DNA of 64,000 nucleotides from Varroa destructor (lineage: Eukaryota > Arthropoda > Arachnida > Mesostigmata > Varroidae): the NCBI RefSeq assembly GCF_002443255.2, contig NW_019211455.1, forward strand, positions 20,931,126 through 20,995,125, given 5' to 3'. A program made the position numbers and the translations under genes. A model generated the notes under the pieces. The model worked only from the letters and a program-made list of their open reading frames with translations. It ran no database searches and was not told the origin of the DNA. Of the stretch, positions 1 to 9,961 are shown piece by piece; position 1 is the first letter of the stretch, and each line of letters begins with the position of its first letter.

Positions 1-2448
1 ACAACTCAAACTGTAATATTTATTATATATGGATATTTAATGAGCGTATCTGATTTCTATTTAGCGGCGGCTTCCGGCACGATGAAAGATCAGACAAATT
101 CCTGTCGTTTTAACGCAATCATAAACAAGTACACAATACTAAACAAATGGCCATAAGTCCGTCTTTTTATTTACATTGTCCATCCGCATAATATCGAAGA
201 GGACCCTGGTCTGTTTAGTCACTATAGGACCTTTGAGTTCAATTAGAAGCAGGATAAAATAAGATCTCTTCTAGCTTCGTATATAAATGTTTGTTTGAAA
301 AAGATTGAATTTGTACTAACATGACTCTATCAGAAAATAGGCGCATGCTTTGAAACAAGTTACGAAATTATAATGGTGCACACCTGCTGTCCTGCTAAAA
401 TAATAACGATAATTCGACTTGATATACTGCGGCGATAGAGCTAGAGACTACCATTTCTATTGAAGACCAAGTGAATAATTCAAAAGTTACCAGGTTGAAC
501 GTAAACAGCCCTTGACCATAGGAGATTATCCGATACAAAGCGGCCGGATGTTTTGGAAAAAACGGAAATAAAGCAGGATGAACATCATTGATAGATGAGA
601 AGAGATCTTTTGTAGCTTTGACTGACAGAAAAGTTATTCAGGACGTCGCACAGGTTCGTCTTAAACAGTTAATATTAACTTCTTAACTGACGTGAACGCC
701 TAATACAGTCACAACTAAGATGGAGGATTTTCGCGTCATATCGTGCCAGTCTATTTGTATCTGCATCAGAGGGGTAGAGGGTATTACAGGCCGACTATTC
801 AGAAGACGCGGGTAATCAAAATAGGTGAAGCCGTTCTTTGATGCCTAAGCAATATACAATAGAACTTCCAAAGCACTAGGCACAGAAGCAGTACAATTAT
901 ACCTTAAGATACATTTATGCCCTCGAAAGGTTCTGAAGAAAGTCATTAACGATTCCAAATGGAGCAACTCTGACTGGATAAATAGCTAAGCCTTTACTTT
1001 AAACAATAGATCGATTTGAAATTAGAGTCGAATAAAAAGATCTATGCCGTCGTTGACAAACAGTCGCGTCGCTGGAGTTATAAAAGGGCCTTTGTCACAT
1101 AGTTAGGGAATGCCAGTAAGACGAACGGCGGATCGGTGAGATACAAAGCGATCGCATTTGCAGTGAGGATTCGCTATAACAAATACCTGGCCTGACTGTT
1201 TTCTAGGTAAATTTGCTGTAAGCAAATATTATATAGAGATATACATACACGTATTGAATAAAGAGTACCAATCACTAAGCAATATATGAGAGTGGTTTAC
1301 CCAAATGAGGCGATGAGTACATCATTTTTCGGAGGGAACTAGCCCAAATCCTTTGAATATATTGCGAACTATGTCGAAGTATCTACAAACCGTTCGTCTA
1401 GATTAAGAGATTAGTTAACTGGGGGGTGGACGAAGTGGTCGGCTAAGCTACAAGTTCAAAGTATCTTTGAGTGCGAAAGGGGCCGCTACAAAGAGTATGA
1501 CTTTATAACTCGATGGCTGCGGAACTATCTATGTTTGTAACGGTGTTCCTCAGAAAACGCAGTCGATCGACCAGGCGTCGTAGAGTCGTAACGAGGGTTC
1601 GACCGTGTTACGACAAATCCTGAACAACTGTCAGCCAGGAATCACCGCGTTTCTGGCTTATTGTTGTCAAGAAGTAGTTGAAAGCGCAAACGGCTGTGGG
1701 CTGTACGTTAGGACATACGTCCGGGTGTTACGGCCCGTACCAGGAATCTTCAGTGCTTCCATCGCTATTGCTATGTAACGGAACAAGTAACATTTGCACA
1801 GAGGTACCGCTCCCGTTATATATATATACATATATATATATAACGACTACTTGTTTTTAATGTAGTACATCCATTCCCCTGTCGCGCGCTTCCGAGAATA
1901 AAGTCGACTTCCTTTTGAATAATATTGCCAATAATATCACCAACTATTTTATTAATAATAGATATAGAAACTATCATGCACAAACGTGTCCTGTAAATAT
2001 GATGGAGACGATACGGGTTATTTTTCTACACAAGTCGTTGCTTAACTTGTTCTTAAGCGACCAAATCAAATGTGTTACATGAACGGCGTTTTATATATTC
2101 ATCTGCGCCACAGAGCCTTTCGAGACCATTTACTAAGTGACTTCGCGGTATATGATTGTCTTCTAGGATCGTTCTCGCTTAGGGTCAATCAGGCATAATG
2201 AGGCACTTGCCTTTAGAAATTATATCCATGTCTATATCGATTAATAACGAAATGGTTAATACTATGTAATATATGTTATTTTAATGGTAATGGCCATGTG
2301 TTCATTCAGTTAAATAGACAAATGCTCAAAATGTGCACCCAAACAGTAATCGAGGGCTGGCCACACTTTGGGATCGTCCATACACATTTCAGTAGTATTT
2401 ATAATAGACTGAAAAACGTTTTTGTTTTCAGTGGATTGATCCAACGGT
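1..2448. other. AT-rich stretch downstream of the Bicaudal-C-like gene
   Basis: I looked on the minus strand for the family's SAM domain and did not find it. No clean AATAAA polyadenylation signal stands out close to the stop at 2449; an ATTAAA on the minus strand lies near 2279-2284. A short TA/CA repeat sits at 1816-1842. Nothing else is supported. This stretch could be 3' flank, 3'UTR or an intron leading to a SAM exon outside the window. Confidence 0.5.
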
Positions 2449-2717
2449 TCAGGCGCCGCTGCCGACTCTGCTAGCTACATTGGTATAGGAAAAATTTGTT
2501 AGATTGGTAAAAGACTGAGTGGCATTTTTAACTTCGCCATATTCTAATTTACTCTTATTGTTGTAGGCATGACTACCATTCATGTAAAAGCCATAGCTGC
2601 CAATGGCAGCCTGAGAACCTTTGTCTTGTTGCTCATAAGGCCAGTTTGGAATCGCCGAACGCTGCCTGAAATGAACAGGAGTCGACGAATACGACATAGA
2701 GGATGAATGTGGCCCGT
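2449..2717 (-). CDS. Bicaudal-C-like exon 7: Ser/Asn/Tyr-rich tail, ends in TGA
   Basis: The exon holds 2 bases + 88 codons + TGA. The acceptor atttggttgcag is good and its phase matches exon 6; the split codon becomes Tyr. The peptide begins GPHSSSMSYSSTPVHFRQRS and stays rich in Ser, Asn, Tyr and Gly. That resembles the disordered tail of Bicaudal-C proteins. No SAM domain is present before the stop. A possible but weak donor (AAT|GTAGCT) lies about 36 bases before the stop, so the gene could continue to further exons towards position 1 or beyond it. Confidence 0.6.
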
Positions 2718-5700
2718 CTGCAACCAAATAGATTATAATGGCCTATTGAATGGTCTGTTATGCAATGTGCTACATAAAAGCGTTCTATGAAAATCACGGC
2801 AACACGACAGTGCACTGAGACAGCATATAGATTATCTTTGCAGTTTTCACAGATTTTGACTACAGGGTTGATTTAACTAAAAGCATAGAAAGAGTCCAAC
2901 ATAGAACATACATTGGCCAAGATACCAGCTTGGTTCGCAGTGCAGACTTGTAAGCGCGTGGCCAGTCGTCAGTGGGGCATACGATCGGCTTTTGTGAATA
3001 CTATCGTAGGCGTCTCCTTTTTGCGGAACGTGGTTCGTCTCTTCGATGCCGTTAGAACTGTTTGCCTGAGGTAATAGTAATCTCGAAAGCTCGAACGGGT
3101 TTAAAGATGACGACGTCGTGACCAACGAGTTCAACGTACCCTCATGTGAGAAGCTATTTTGAACCATGGACAAAAGACAAATTTCCGAGACTTTATTATC
3201 GTTTTAACCCTTCGTTTTCCTTTTCTGACAGTGCTATAGGAGAAAATTAGGTTAGCTTCCTGTTGTTTTTACGTAATAAGAACGAATAATGCTTAGTAAA
3301 TACTGAAAATTGCCTTTTCACACATTTCTACGTCTTACAGCTATAATACTAGTCTTGCTCTATAATTATCGTTCGTTTTCAAACATCATCAATGAATCTG
3401 AACGCATCAATTACATGCGCTCATTAATCTCATCCAACTTACTTAAGGGGTCTCTTAGTTTCTGAGAAGACCGCGTTGCGTAGCGACTCCAGCGCATGAC
3501 AGCTGGGATTTCGCAATATTCGATATACGTCCATAAGAAGATCTATCCTACTTTCAGGGCCTTTAGCCTCCAGCTTCCAGCTCCGCGAGTCGCGAGATGG
3601 CCGGACCGTCAATGATATCTCAAACGGGTACAATATCGTAGTGAAACCAGCCGCCAGTGAGATAGCATGATACAGGCCTATGCAAGCATTACATAAGTTG
3701 CACGTTCTAGTTTATTTAATGAATGTTATACGCTCACAGCTAAACACCTTTTTTTACTAAGAATGTAGAAATCGTATAGATTGTTAGTTATTGTAGATCG
3801 AGATGAAATAGTAAATTAATACAGCCCTAAAATTTTTGAAGCCGATTTGTGTGAAATTGCCATATTCAACAGCTAATACAGCTTATTGTATTTAGCGACA
3901 TTTTAGCACGCCAGCATCGGTTTGGCACGCATCCGTTACTTCAGGTGCGCGCTGTTTGACCCAATGTAGTTGATTTTGGAGAAAGGCATTCATTTGAAGA
4001 TTGAAGAAGGTTGATTTTCTTAAAAGGTCGATATTAACTCATCTCATAAGATAGGTCTTGTTTCGATTTAGTAAAATACGATCTGCTCGATTTCTATTTA
4101 AGGTACCTGCTGTTCAAAGTAAATAAGTGTCACTTTATAGATATTGTACCGTTAAACGTGAGCTATACAAACAAGGGAGGCTGGTAGGCAAGATGGCGCG
4201 ATAAACTCTTTTTGTAGATAGATCCCGTTCGACGTATGCCTTGTCGATATAGCAGAAGCTCACGGAGAAGCATGGATTGTTATTTTCAATCATATTGATT
4301 AGTGAGCAGAAAGCCGGGATATATGCGTTGTTTTCTAATGCACATGACCCAATGCATCGGCAGGGATAGACATGTTATTTTGTTTGCATTTACCCATGCA
4401 AAATCCATTAAAGGATTATCCTCTCACAAAAATATACAATTTCGCTACTCTTGTTAGCTTTTACGCTTGGACTCACCCGGATCCAAAATCTCGATATCAC
4501 CATTAGGTTTTTGTGCAGATACTGCCGATGTTAGCGTCTCTGGCGACAAAACCCCGAGGTTTTGGAGTGCCTGCAACTCGTCGAAAGAAAGAGACAGCGT
4601 TTTTTTGGGTTGCCGTAAATTCAAATGCACTTCTTCGGAAAGGCCCCGATCTTCTGTCAACGCGCAGCTGAATGCACCTCGTTGTGCGTCTGTGATGCAT
4701 TTCATCTGTGTAGAACCTTCACCCTCAGTCGAGAAAGGGACTCGGCTATCGTCACTATCTTTTCGTTGACCGAACATAGCAGATTTGCCATTGGACTCTG
4801 GAATCTGTATGAGCACAACGACCGGCAAGAGATCCATAAATGCTAGCCATGCACGGTAAACATTTTCCACTTTACCGACTATCCTCACGGTATAAATATG
4901 TTGAGACGTGTCCGATCTGCCGGCGACGATGCTGAATTGCGTGCGTGTCTCGTCCATGATCGCTTGAATCTTTGTGCCGTTATTTCCATACGTGAATTGC
5001 ACATACTGACTCGTCACTTCGATTCCCAACTCGACGTTGGGCGGAGGCTTTCCAGGACGCAGAAGGGCATTCAGCTGTTGGATGCCCTCGCATATCCGTA
5101 CAATATTCCTGCGACCACCCCGAACCGTGACCATTGCATAAGGGATATATCCGCGTAGTCGATTGGTAGCGACGTTTGGTAGCCACGTAATCGTCATTCG
5201 GTACTCATTCTGTAAGGTCTGTAAGCAATAGTTGGTAGTTGCTAATGCCGAAAAATTTTAACAGTGAGCTAGCGTTGTCCGAATAATATTCTATGAAACT
5301 AACTACATTTTAAATGATTCGTGATTTATTGCTGTCACAGTATCTGGCTTCTCAACTTGGTTTGCTTTCAACAGGGCAGTGTGTTCATATTTGGGGCAAT
5401 GTTCAACATACTATTCTTAATTTTTTATGGTAGCACAGAGCTGCTGGAAGAGTCAAAGAAGATAGAATTCATCCGCGCTGCACAATTTATTATTCAATGA
5501 GCTTTTCATTAGTGGCAATATTTTGTACACTACTTTTTGTTTAGCGACAATATATTCCTAATATATATACTATATTCTCCGAAATCTACGAAGAAAAAAA
5601 GATTATTAATTGACTCATATCATAAATAGAGCTTTCCGTTTGTTTTAATAGCATTTTAAGGTGCCTTAAGTTACCGGTTGTGCTGCTAGTATGCAGTAGG

Positions 5701-8006
5701 TTTTAAATCAAATTTCTGGAACCTGTAATAAATACTCGTAGTCTATATATAGTAGTAGTTCTATAGTACACATGAGGCACTATATAATAATGAAGAATCC
5801 TGTTTATAGATAACGGTTATACGTTGGAGAATGACTCAAGCGTCCTAAATAGAATGAATTCTTTTTTTACTGGACTTATTCACTATTCGATAGGGCATAT
5901 TCAATAAAACAAATTTGCCCGAATTGATGTATTGTAAAAACTACCAATTCTCATTTTGTACTCAGCTTTCAGTGTACATAATTTACTCATTTAGGATTAC
6001 TTCTAACCCTTCAGAGTTTCTGTGCTAAACTCACTCATTACTTTTTCAATGGAATAACTATAAATCAATAGATTGATAGGTCATACATTATTGACAATGA
6101 AATGCCAGTCAATGTTCTCGGGAACGTCATCTGCATGCAGTTGATTTGGACTTTGCCTTACAAGCCTACCTCAATCATTTGTCTAATTTTTGGCCTGAGC
6201 TCTGACACTGTTCCATCAGACGCAACAGGAGAAAACGTGGCGTTCCTATATTCCTCTTCATTGATTTCAAAAGCAAAGGAAATCGGCAGTAGCTCGCGAA
6301 TCCTCTGACGAGCCTCGACAACGGCTTCGGGTGTGCCAGACACGGACACCTGCAACTCCGATAATAGTCAAATATCCATACATAACTCGTCTATTGTGCA
6401 CGTATACACTGCGACAGTATACATTAGTGGCGCTTTATTTTGATCTTATGTTGGTCTAGGCGCCTTAAAGGTTTATTTATTCAAATAGTTTACAAACGGC
6501 GTCATAAACCGTCATACGCAGTTCTAAGTTGAGCCTAATCTAAATAGTTTGTTTATCTCAAAGAATTAGCCGTTCTTAAGGGCTAATTTTTTGAAGTGAA
6601 ACGGACATGAAAACTACAATACAGTTAGAAAAAGCGCTCTGTGTAAGATTTTCTCCTTGAGTTCATAATACTTGCCCTTACTTTTTGAAAGAGGTGGTCT
6701 TCTAGCAACTATTTTGATAAAAGTTATTTAGGTTTGTTTGACTTCCCTAAGGCAGCACCTTCTGCTTTTATCAATCGTTTAGATTAGACACGTACAATGG
6801 AATGATTTGCAGTACGAAACAGGCTACACTAACGCTAAAGGATGATCATTGACATCATCGAGGTGCGCGAAAAGTTGTACAATCCAGTGTTTTATCGGAA
6901 GAAATTCGGGTGGAACTTGCGACGATCAATCTTTACCGTTCGGACTATGAGGCGCTTACTTGGTTGCTTTTCTCACAGCGATCGTTCTTGTTCGAATCAG
7001 GAAAGTGGATCTGACATCCGGTGGCTCGCATTGCCCCCTGAACTCCTTTGCCTTTACGTCCTATGATGAAAGAGTGATCTGAGAATGACACGTCCATCTT
7101 CAAAGTTACTCGATTTTCGTTGCCGGCCTACATTGAAAACGGTGTTAAGCCAGAGATTACACAGCATACCACCGTTTAATTTTACTGATACCTTTATATT
7201 AAGTAGTTACTATGATATTTATAAGATTTTGTCCACATATCGAATAAAAGCTGGGCCGATTTGTCATTGAAGCGGAGCGTTACTCAGTTACTGCACCTGC
7301 TTTGATCCCCTTATCCAGCTAATGCGTCCTTTCAAAGTCTTGTCCTATATAATCCTTTACGGCTTATGAAACCAGAAGAATAATTTTGAACAATTTCGTT
7401 TTAACGCGTTTAATTAAGTTAACAGTCTTCATAAACAAGCGTATCATAAGAATCGTAAAGCTATATTTTAGGCCTTTACACATTGTTTTAATAGCGCTAT
7501 CCGTAATCAGCTTTAACAGTGGAAACGTCTCATAGTTACAATAAAATTCATATAGCAGAACATTATGTACTAACGTTGCTACGAAGAATTTTTGTAGTTT
7601 CTTCACGGGCGATATCAACCTGCTCCTGGTTACCTGTAGTCTGAATAAAGAAATCAAATCGTTTCCGGCTATGTGACTTGTAATCTGTTTGGTGACTGTG
7701 ATCTTCCAGCACCAAAGGAGATCCAGGGATTAATGAATATGAGGCTGTTTCCTTAATTGGTACAACTGGAGAGGAAGTTTCGTAGCATGTGACGACCTGG
7801 CAAATATCATCTTCGTTCATAATTGACATCATCGAAGAGTTACCAACGTTACTATTTTGCGCGTACGATACCAGTTGATGATGCGACGAAGCTCTACCAT
7901 TACGTCGTTGCATAGTTACTTTGATTTGTGTTCCGGAAATTTGTTTTAGAAAACGTTTAAACTCTTTAGCCAGCACACCATCTGAAATCATTAGTAAGGG
8001 ACTCAT
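2449..8006 (-). CDS. BicC-like: Bicaudal-C-like multi-KH RNA-binding protein, seven-exon gene
   Basis: Bicaudal-C proteins bind mRNAs through tandem KH and KH-like domains and control their translation and stability in the cytoplasm. The model joins 8006-7575, 7127-6960, 6349-6170, 5218-4477, 3677-3443, 3153-2912 and 2717-2449 on the minus strand. All introns are GT-AG, all phases agree, and the total is 755 codons plus TGA. Seen in the sequence: a KH-like unit (about residues 10-143, split by an insertion), KH with GRKG at 167-170, the family block RIRELLP near 217-223, a KH-like unit near 262-305, KH with GNNG at 338-341, a KH-like unit near 520-561, then a Ser/Asn-rich tail. The order matches Bicaudal-C. 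Oddities are two long insertions and no visible SAM domain. The start is uncertain: the ATG at 8006 follows an in-frame TAA, but the family usually has more N-terminal sequence. The identity is firm; whether this is the true orthologue or a divergent paralogue is open. Confidence 0.9.
2912..3153 (-). CDS. Bicaudal-C-like exon 6: low-complexity linker
   Basis: The exon holds 1 + 80 codons + 1 base. The acceptor is ttcaaaatag and the donor is CAAT|GTATGT. The upstream split codon becomes Asn. The peptide is rich in Ser, Leu, Asn and His, for example LVTTSSSLNPFELSRLLLPQ. I see no domain. Long disordered linkers are normal after the KH block in this family. The call rests on the strong donor, matching phases on both sides, and an open frame in the right place. 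An alternative donor (TG|GTATCT) lies shortly upstream. Confidence 0.65.
3443..3677 (-). CDS. Bicaudal-C-like exon 5: last KH-like unit
   Basis: The exon holds 2 + 77 codons + 2 bases. The acceptor is ttgcatag and the donor is CTTAA|GTAAGT. The split glycine codon from exon 4 is completed in frame. The peptide FEISLTVRPSRDSRSWKLEA and the following DLLMDVYRILRNP match the pattern of the last KH-like unit of Bicaudal-C: a strand with a basic stretch, a strand, then a helix ending in R-I/L-L. There is no GXXG loop, which is normal for this unit. The match is weaker than for exons 2-4 and is supported by phase and by order. Confidence 0.84.
4477..5218 (-). CDS. Bicaudal-C-like exon 4: KH-like unit, KH domain with GNNG, long spacer
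   Basis: 247 codons plus one base, the largest exon. The acceptor is gcttacag at 5219-5226; an alternative AG nine bases further in is also in frame and would remove three residues. Residues 262-305 (YRMTITWLP, AMVTVRGGRRNI) fit the KH-like unit. Residues 328-400 (SQYVQFTYGNNGTKIQAIMD through DLLPVVVLIQIP) fit the second GXXG KH domain. The next roughly 105 residues are Ser/Asp/Lys/Glu-rich and have no counterpart known to me. The frame reaches a stop at 4454, but a near-ideal donor, CCGG|GTGAGT, lies at 4477/4476. The phase there fits the next exon exactly, so I use the splice rather than the stop. Confidence 0.92.
6170..6349 (-). CDS. Bicaudal-C-like exon 3: end of KH domain
   Basis: 60 codons, phase 0 at both ends. 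The acceptor is gttgcag and the donor is GAG|GTAGGC. The peptide VSVSGTPEAVVEARQRIREL is followed by LPISFAFEI. It matches the last strand and helix of the Bicaudal-C KH domain and the LP-hydrophobic linker that follows it. The second half (about 30 residues, NEEEYRNATFSPVASDG and onward) leads into the next KH-like unit and is not conserved to my eye. Confidence 0.94.
6560..6592. repeat. Hairpin inside intron 2 of the Bicaudal-C-like gene
   Basis: Arms 6560-6571 and 6581-6592 pair over 12 positions with one G-T pair, around a nine-base loop. It is A/T-rich apart from a GGC/GCC core. This could be chance or a small insertion. It lies within the 610-base intron between 6350 and 6959. Confidence 0.4.
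6960..7127 (-). CDS. Bicaudal-C-like exon 2: KH domain with GRKG loop
   Basis: 56 codons, phase 0 at both ends. The exon starts after tttcaatgtag and ends CAA|GTAAGC. It has no ATG at its start, so a simple ORF scan misses it. It encodes NRVTLKMDVS, then DHSFIIGRKGKGVQ, then GCQIHFPDSNKN. This is the diagnostic core of the first true KH domain of Bicaudal-C. The GXXG RNA-contact loop is intact as GRKG. It joins directly to the next exon as EKSNQ|VSVSG, the same junction sequence expected for the family. A weaker acceptor (aaatcgag) 18 bases further in would also keep a similar protein if paired with a different upstream donor. Confidence 0.95.
7575..8006 (-). CDS. Bicaudal-C-like exon 1 in this model: split KH-like unit
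   Basis: 144 codons. Residues about 13-33 (AKEFKRFLKQISGTQIKV) match the start of the first KH-like unit of Bicaudal-C. Residues about 116-144 (FIQTTGNQEQVDIAREETTK and onward) match its last strand and helix. Between them lie about 80 Ser/His/Asn-rich residues that the family does not normally have. The exon ends AAC|GTTAGT in phase 0. Two starts are possible. One is the ATG at 8006-8004, directly after an in-frame TAA and a possible acceptor (ataacag). The other is an acceptor tttcag ending at 7982, which would start the exon at 7981 in a split codon and require upstream exons. I could not find an upstream exon carrying the conserved N-terminal motif. Confidence 0.8.
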
Positions 8007-9924
8007 CTGTTATATCTGCGTTGCCTGGAGTGAACTAATTTGATTAAGTCTCTAGGGCGATCCAATACTATAAGCCATATGACACTTTTTTTCCTTTGAT
8101 TTTATTTTGAAAAGTTGTATGCATGTGCTGTACAAAGTATTGAAACAGTGTTCAATCGGCAAAAAAAAAAAAACACTAAAAATTATCCTGGTAGAATTTT
8201 CCTTATCGTGTCATTTTCTTATTTGGTGAGGGTCAAGCGTCAACATCGTTATTTTTTTTCATTCATTCTGTAGAATGTCGTAACTGTTTGGTTTATATAA
8301 CAAAATGTTCTATTTCTAAAGATGGATGGCAAAAAAAACTTTGAGCTATTACTGTTGGTTCTGTACAGAGCTTGTAAACATAGTGAAGTAAGCTTGGATA
8401 AGTGCAATATACACAGCGAACCACCTTTGAAATAAATGTTAGATAAGTCATAGTTTTTTTTGACATTAAGAATTGGTCAGTGTTATAAATGCACGTTTAT
8501 CTCACTTAATTTGGTGCTCCTGACTTCAAAATTTCCTACAATTATTCAGTATTATTGAGACACGGGATCCAAATATACACCGTCATTTATTTTTTCGATG
8601 AATGAAAGCATTTTTTGTCGTTTGATTATATTGCATAAGCATTACTTTAAAATCGTTAGTTAGATCATTAAACAATCACAGAACAGGTTATTTCCTTTGT
8701 TTATAAGGGAAATACCTTCTTCGACAATCGATCCGATTTTCCGTTGAAAGGATTTCTCTTGTTCCAGCTGCATAGATCTCGAAGAACAAACAAGCTTATG
8801 TGAAAATGTATCAAGAATCTTCAACAGTCCTCCAACTACCGGGCCAGTTTTAGAAGTATCAATAGTATTAATCACACTGGCCCGCTGCTGCGCATTTCCA
8901 TAGCAATGTTGAAGGCTTAAAAACATGTAAGGTGGTTTAGGCGCGAAATTCAAATAGCTGGGAAATACAGTTTGTGGAGTACAAACAGAGTCGAAACAAC
9001 AATACGGGGTAAAGCAGCTGAACTGGGGCAAACGTTGGCGGTTAGTTTGTCGTAATTGGCATACGCTCATCCGTTATTGTTGATATCAGATAAAGGCCAC
9101 TTTCACAACAGAACAACAAATTTATCATGGTCAAAAAACAGTATATCATTTTCTGAATTAGAGGGAGATTAGCTAGAGAGAGAGGTTCATTCTTCCTGCC
9201 CTGGATAGACCCCATCAAAATTAGAAACTGCCTTTTTCCCGAAATTGACGGTATACGTTCGTCCATTTGGCTTTCGAAATAATCGGGAAATGATTCTGAT
9301 AGATTTTTATAGAACCAAATAAAATTTAGGTTCAAATGGCTCGAAAATTCACCAAGTGACTTAACAAAGTATTTTTGATACACCCTGATTTTTACTATAA
9401 AAATTAACAGCTGTTTTAGAAAGGCAAGTATCAGTTGCTAATTGGGTCTTCACACTCCTACTTCCACCTTTCAGATTTTTTGGCCGTTTTAAGCCTTTGC
9501 ACTTTTTAGGTATGTAGCGTACTTGACGGCATGTTGTTAACGAGTTCTTAACAGTGGTTATTATACTGCTAGCAACGGATAAAAAAAGGGGAATTTAAGA
9601 ATTGACAAGGGTTAAATAGCGATTATATGCAATGAACGCTACAGACAAAGAATGACACTTTTGTCACATTTTGTTAAAATTCTATATTTATTTAGATATA
9701 ATTTTAACGGTGTTGAGACGCTGTGCATGTTGGCTTAATTACAAAACCGTCACCTACTGCACATTTTTTTTTTTGCAAATTTTAGCACCGTTTCTAATTG
9801 TAAGCACACCGTGTCAGCGAAATGAATATCTCTCTTATGCGAGATGCCGTATGGCCGTAATCTTTGCAGAGCTGCGAGTTGACTTTAGCCTTAAGTTAAA
9901 TTACAAGTAAGACAGCCGTTAACC

Positions 9925-9961
9925 GAACCATGTATCGATAATCCGTGCGGATACATGGTTC
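9925..9961. repeat. 12-bp perfect inverted repeat
   Basis: gaaccatgtatc at 9925-9936 is repeated inverted at 9950-9961, with a 13-base centre. It is followed by a TA-rich tract. It is shorter than the palindromes at 15.5, 20.3 and 28.3 kb and could be partly chance. Confidence 0.7.

Noticed and set aside
4467..5158. Plus-strand open frames of 73-100 codons opposite exon 4
   Set aside because: They are shadows of the minus-strand KH exon, which has clear homology and correct splice sites.
6842..7066. Plus-strand frame of 74 codons
   Set aside because: It overlaps the antisense of the KH exon at 6960-7127, whose GRKG and HFPDSN motifs are diagnostic on the minus strand.
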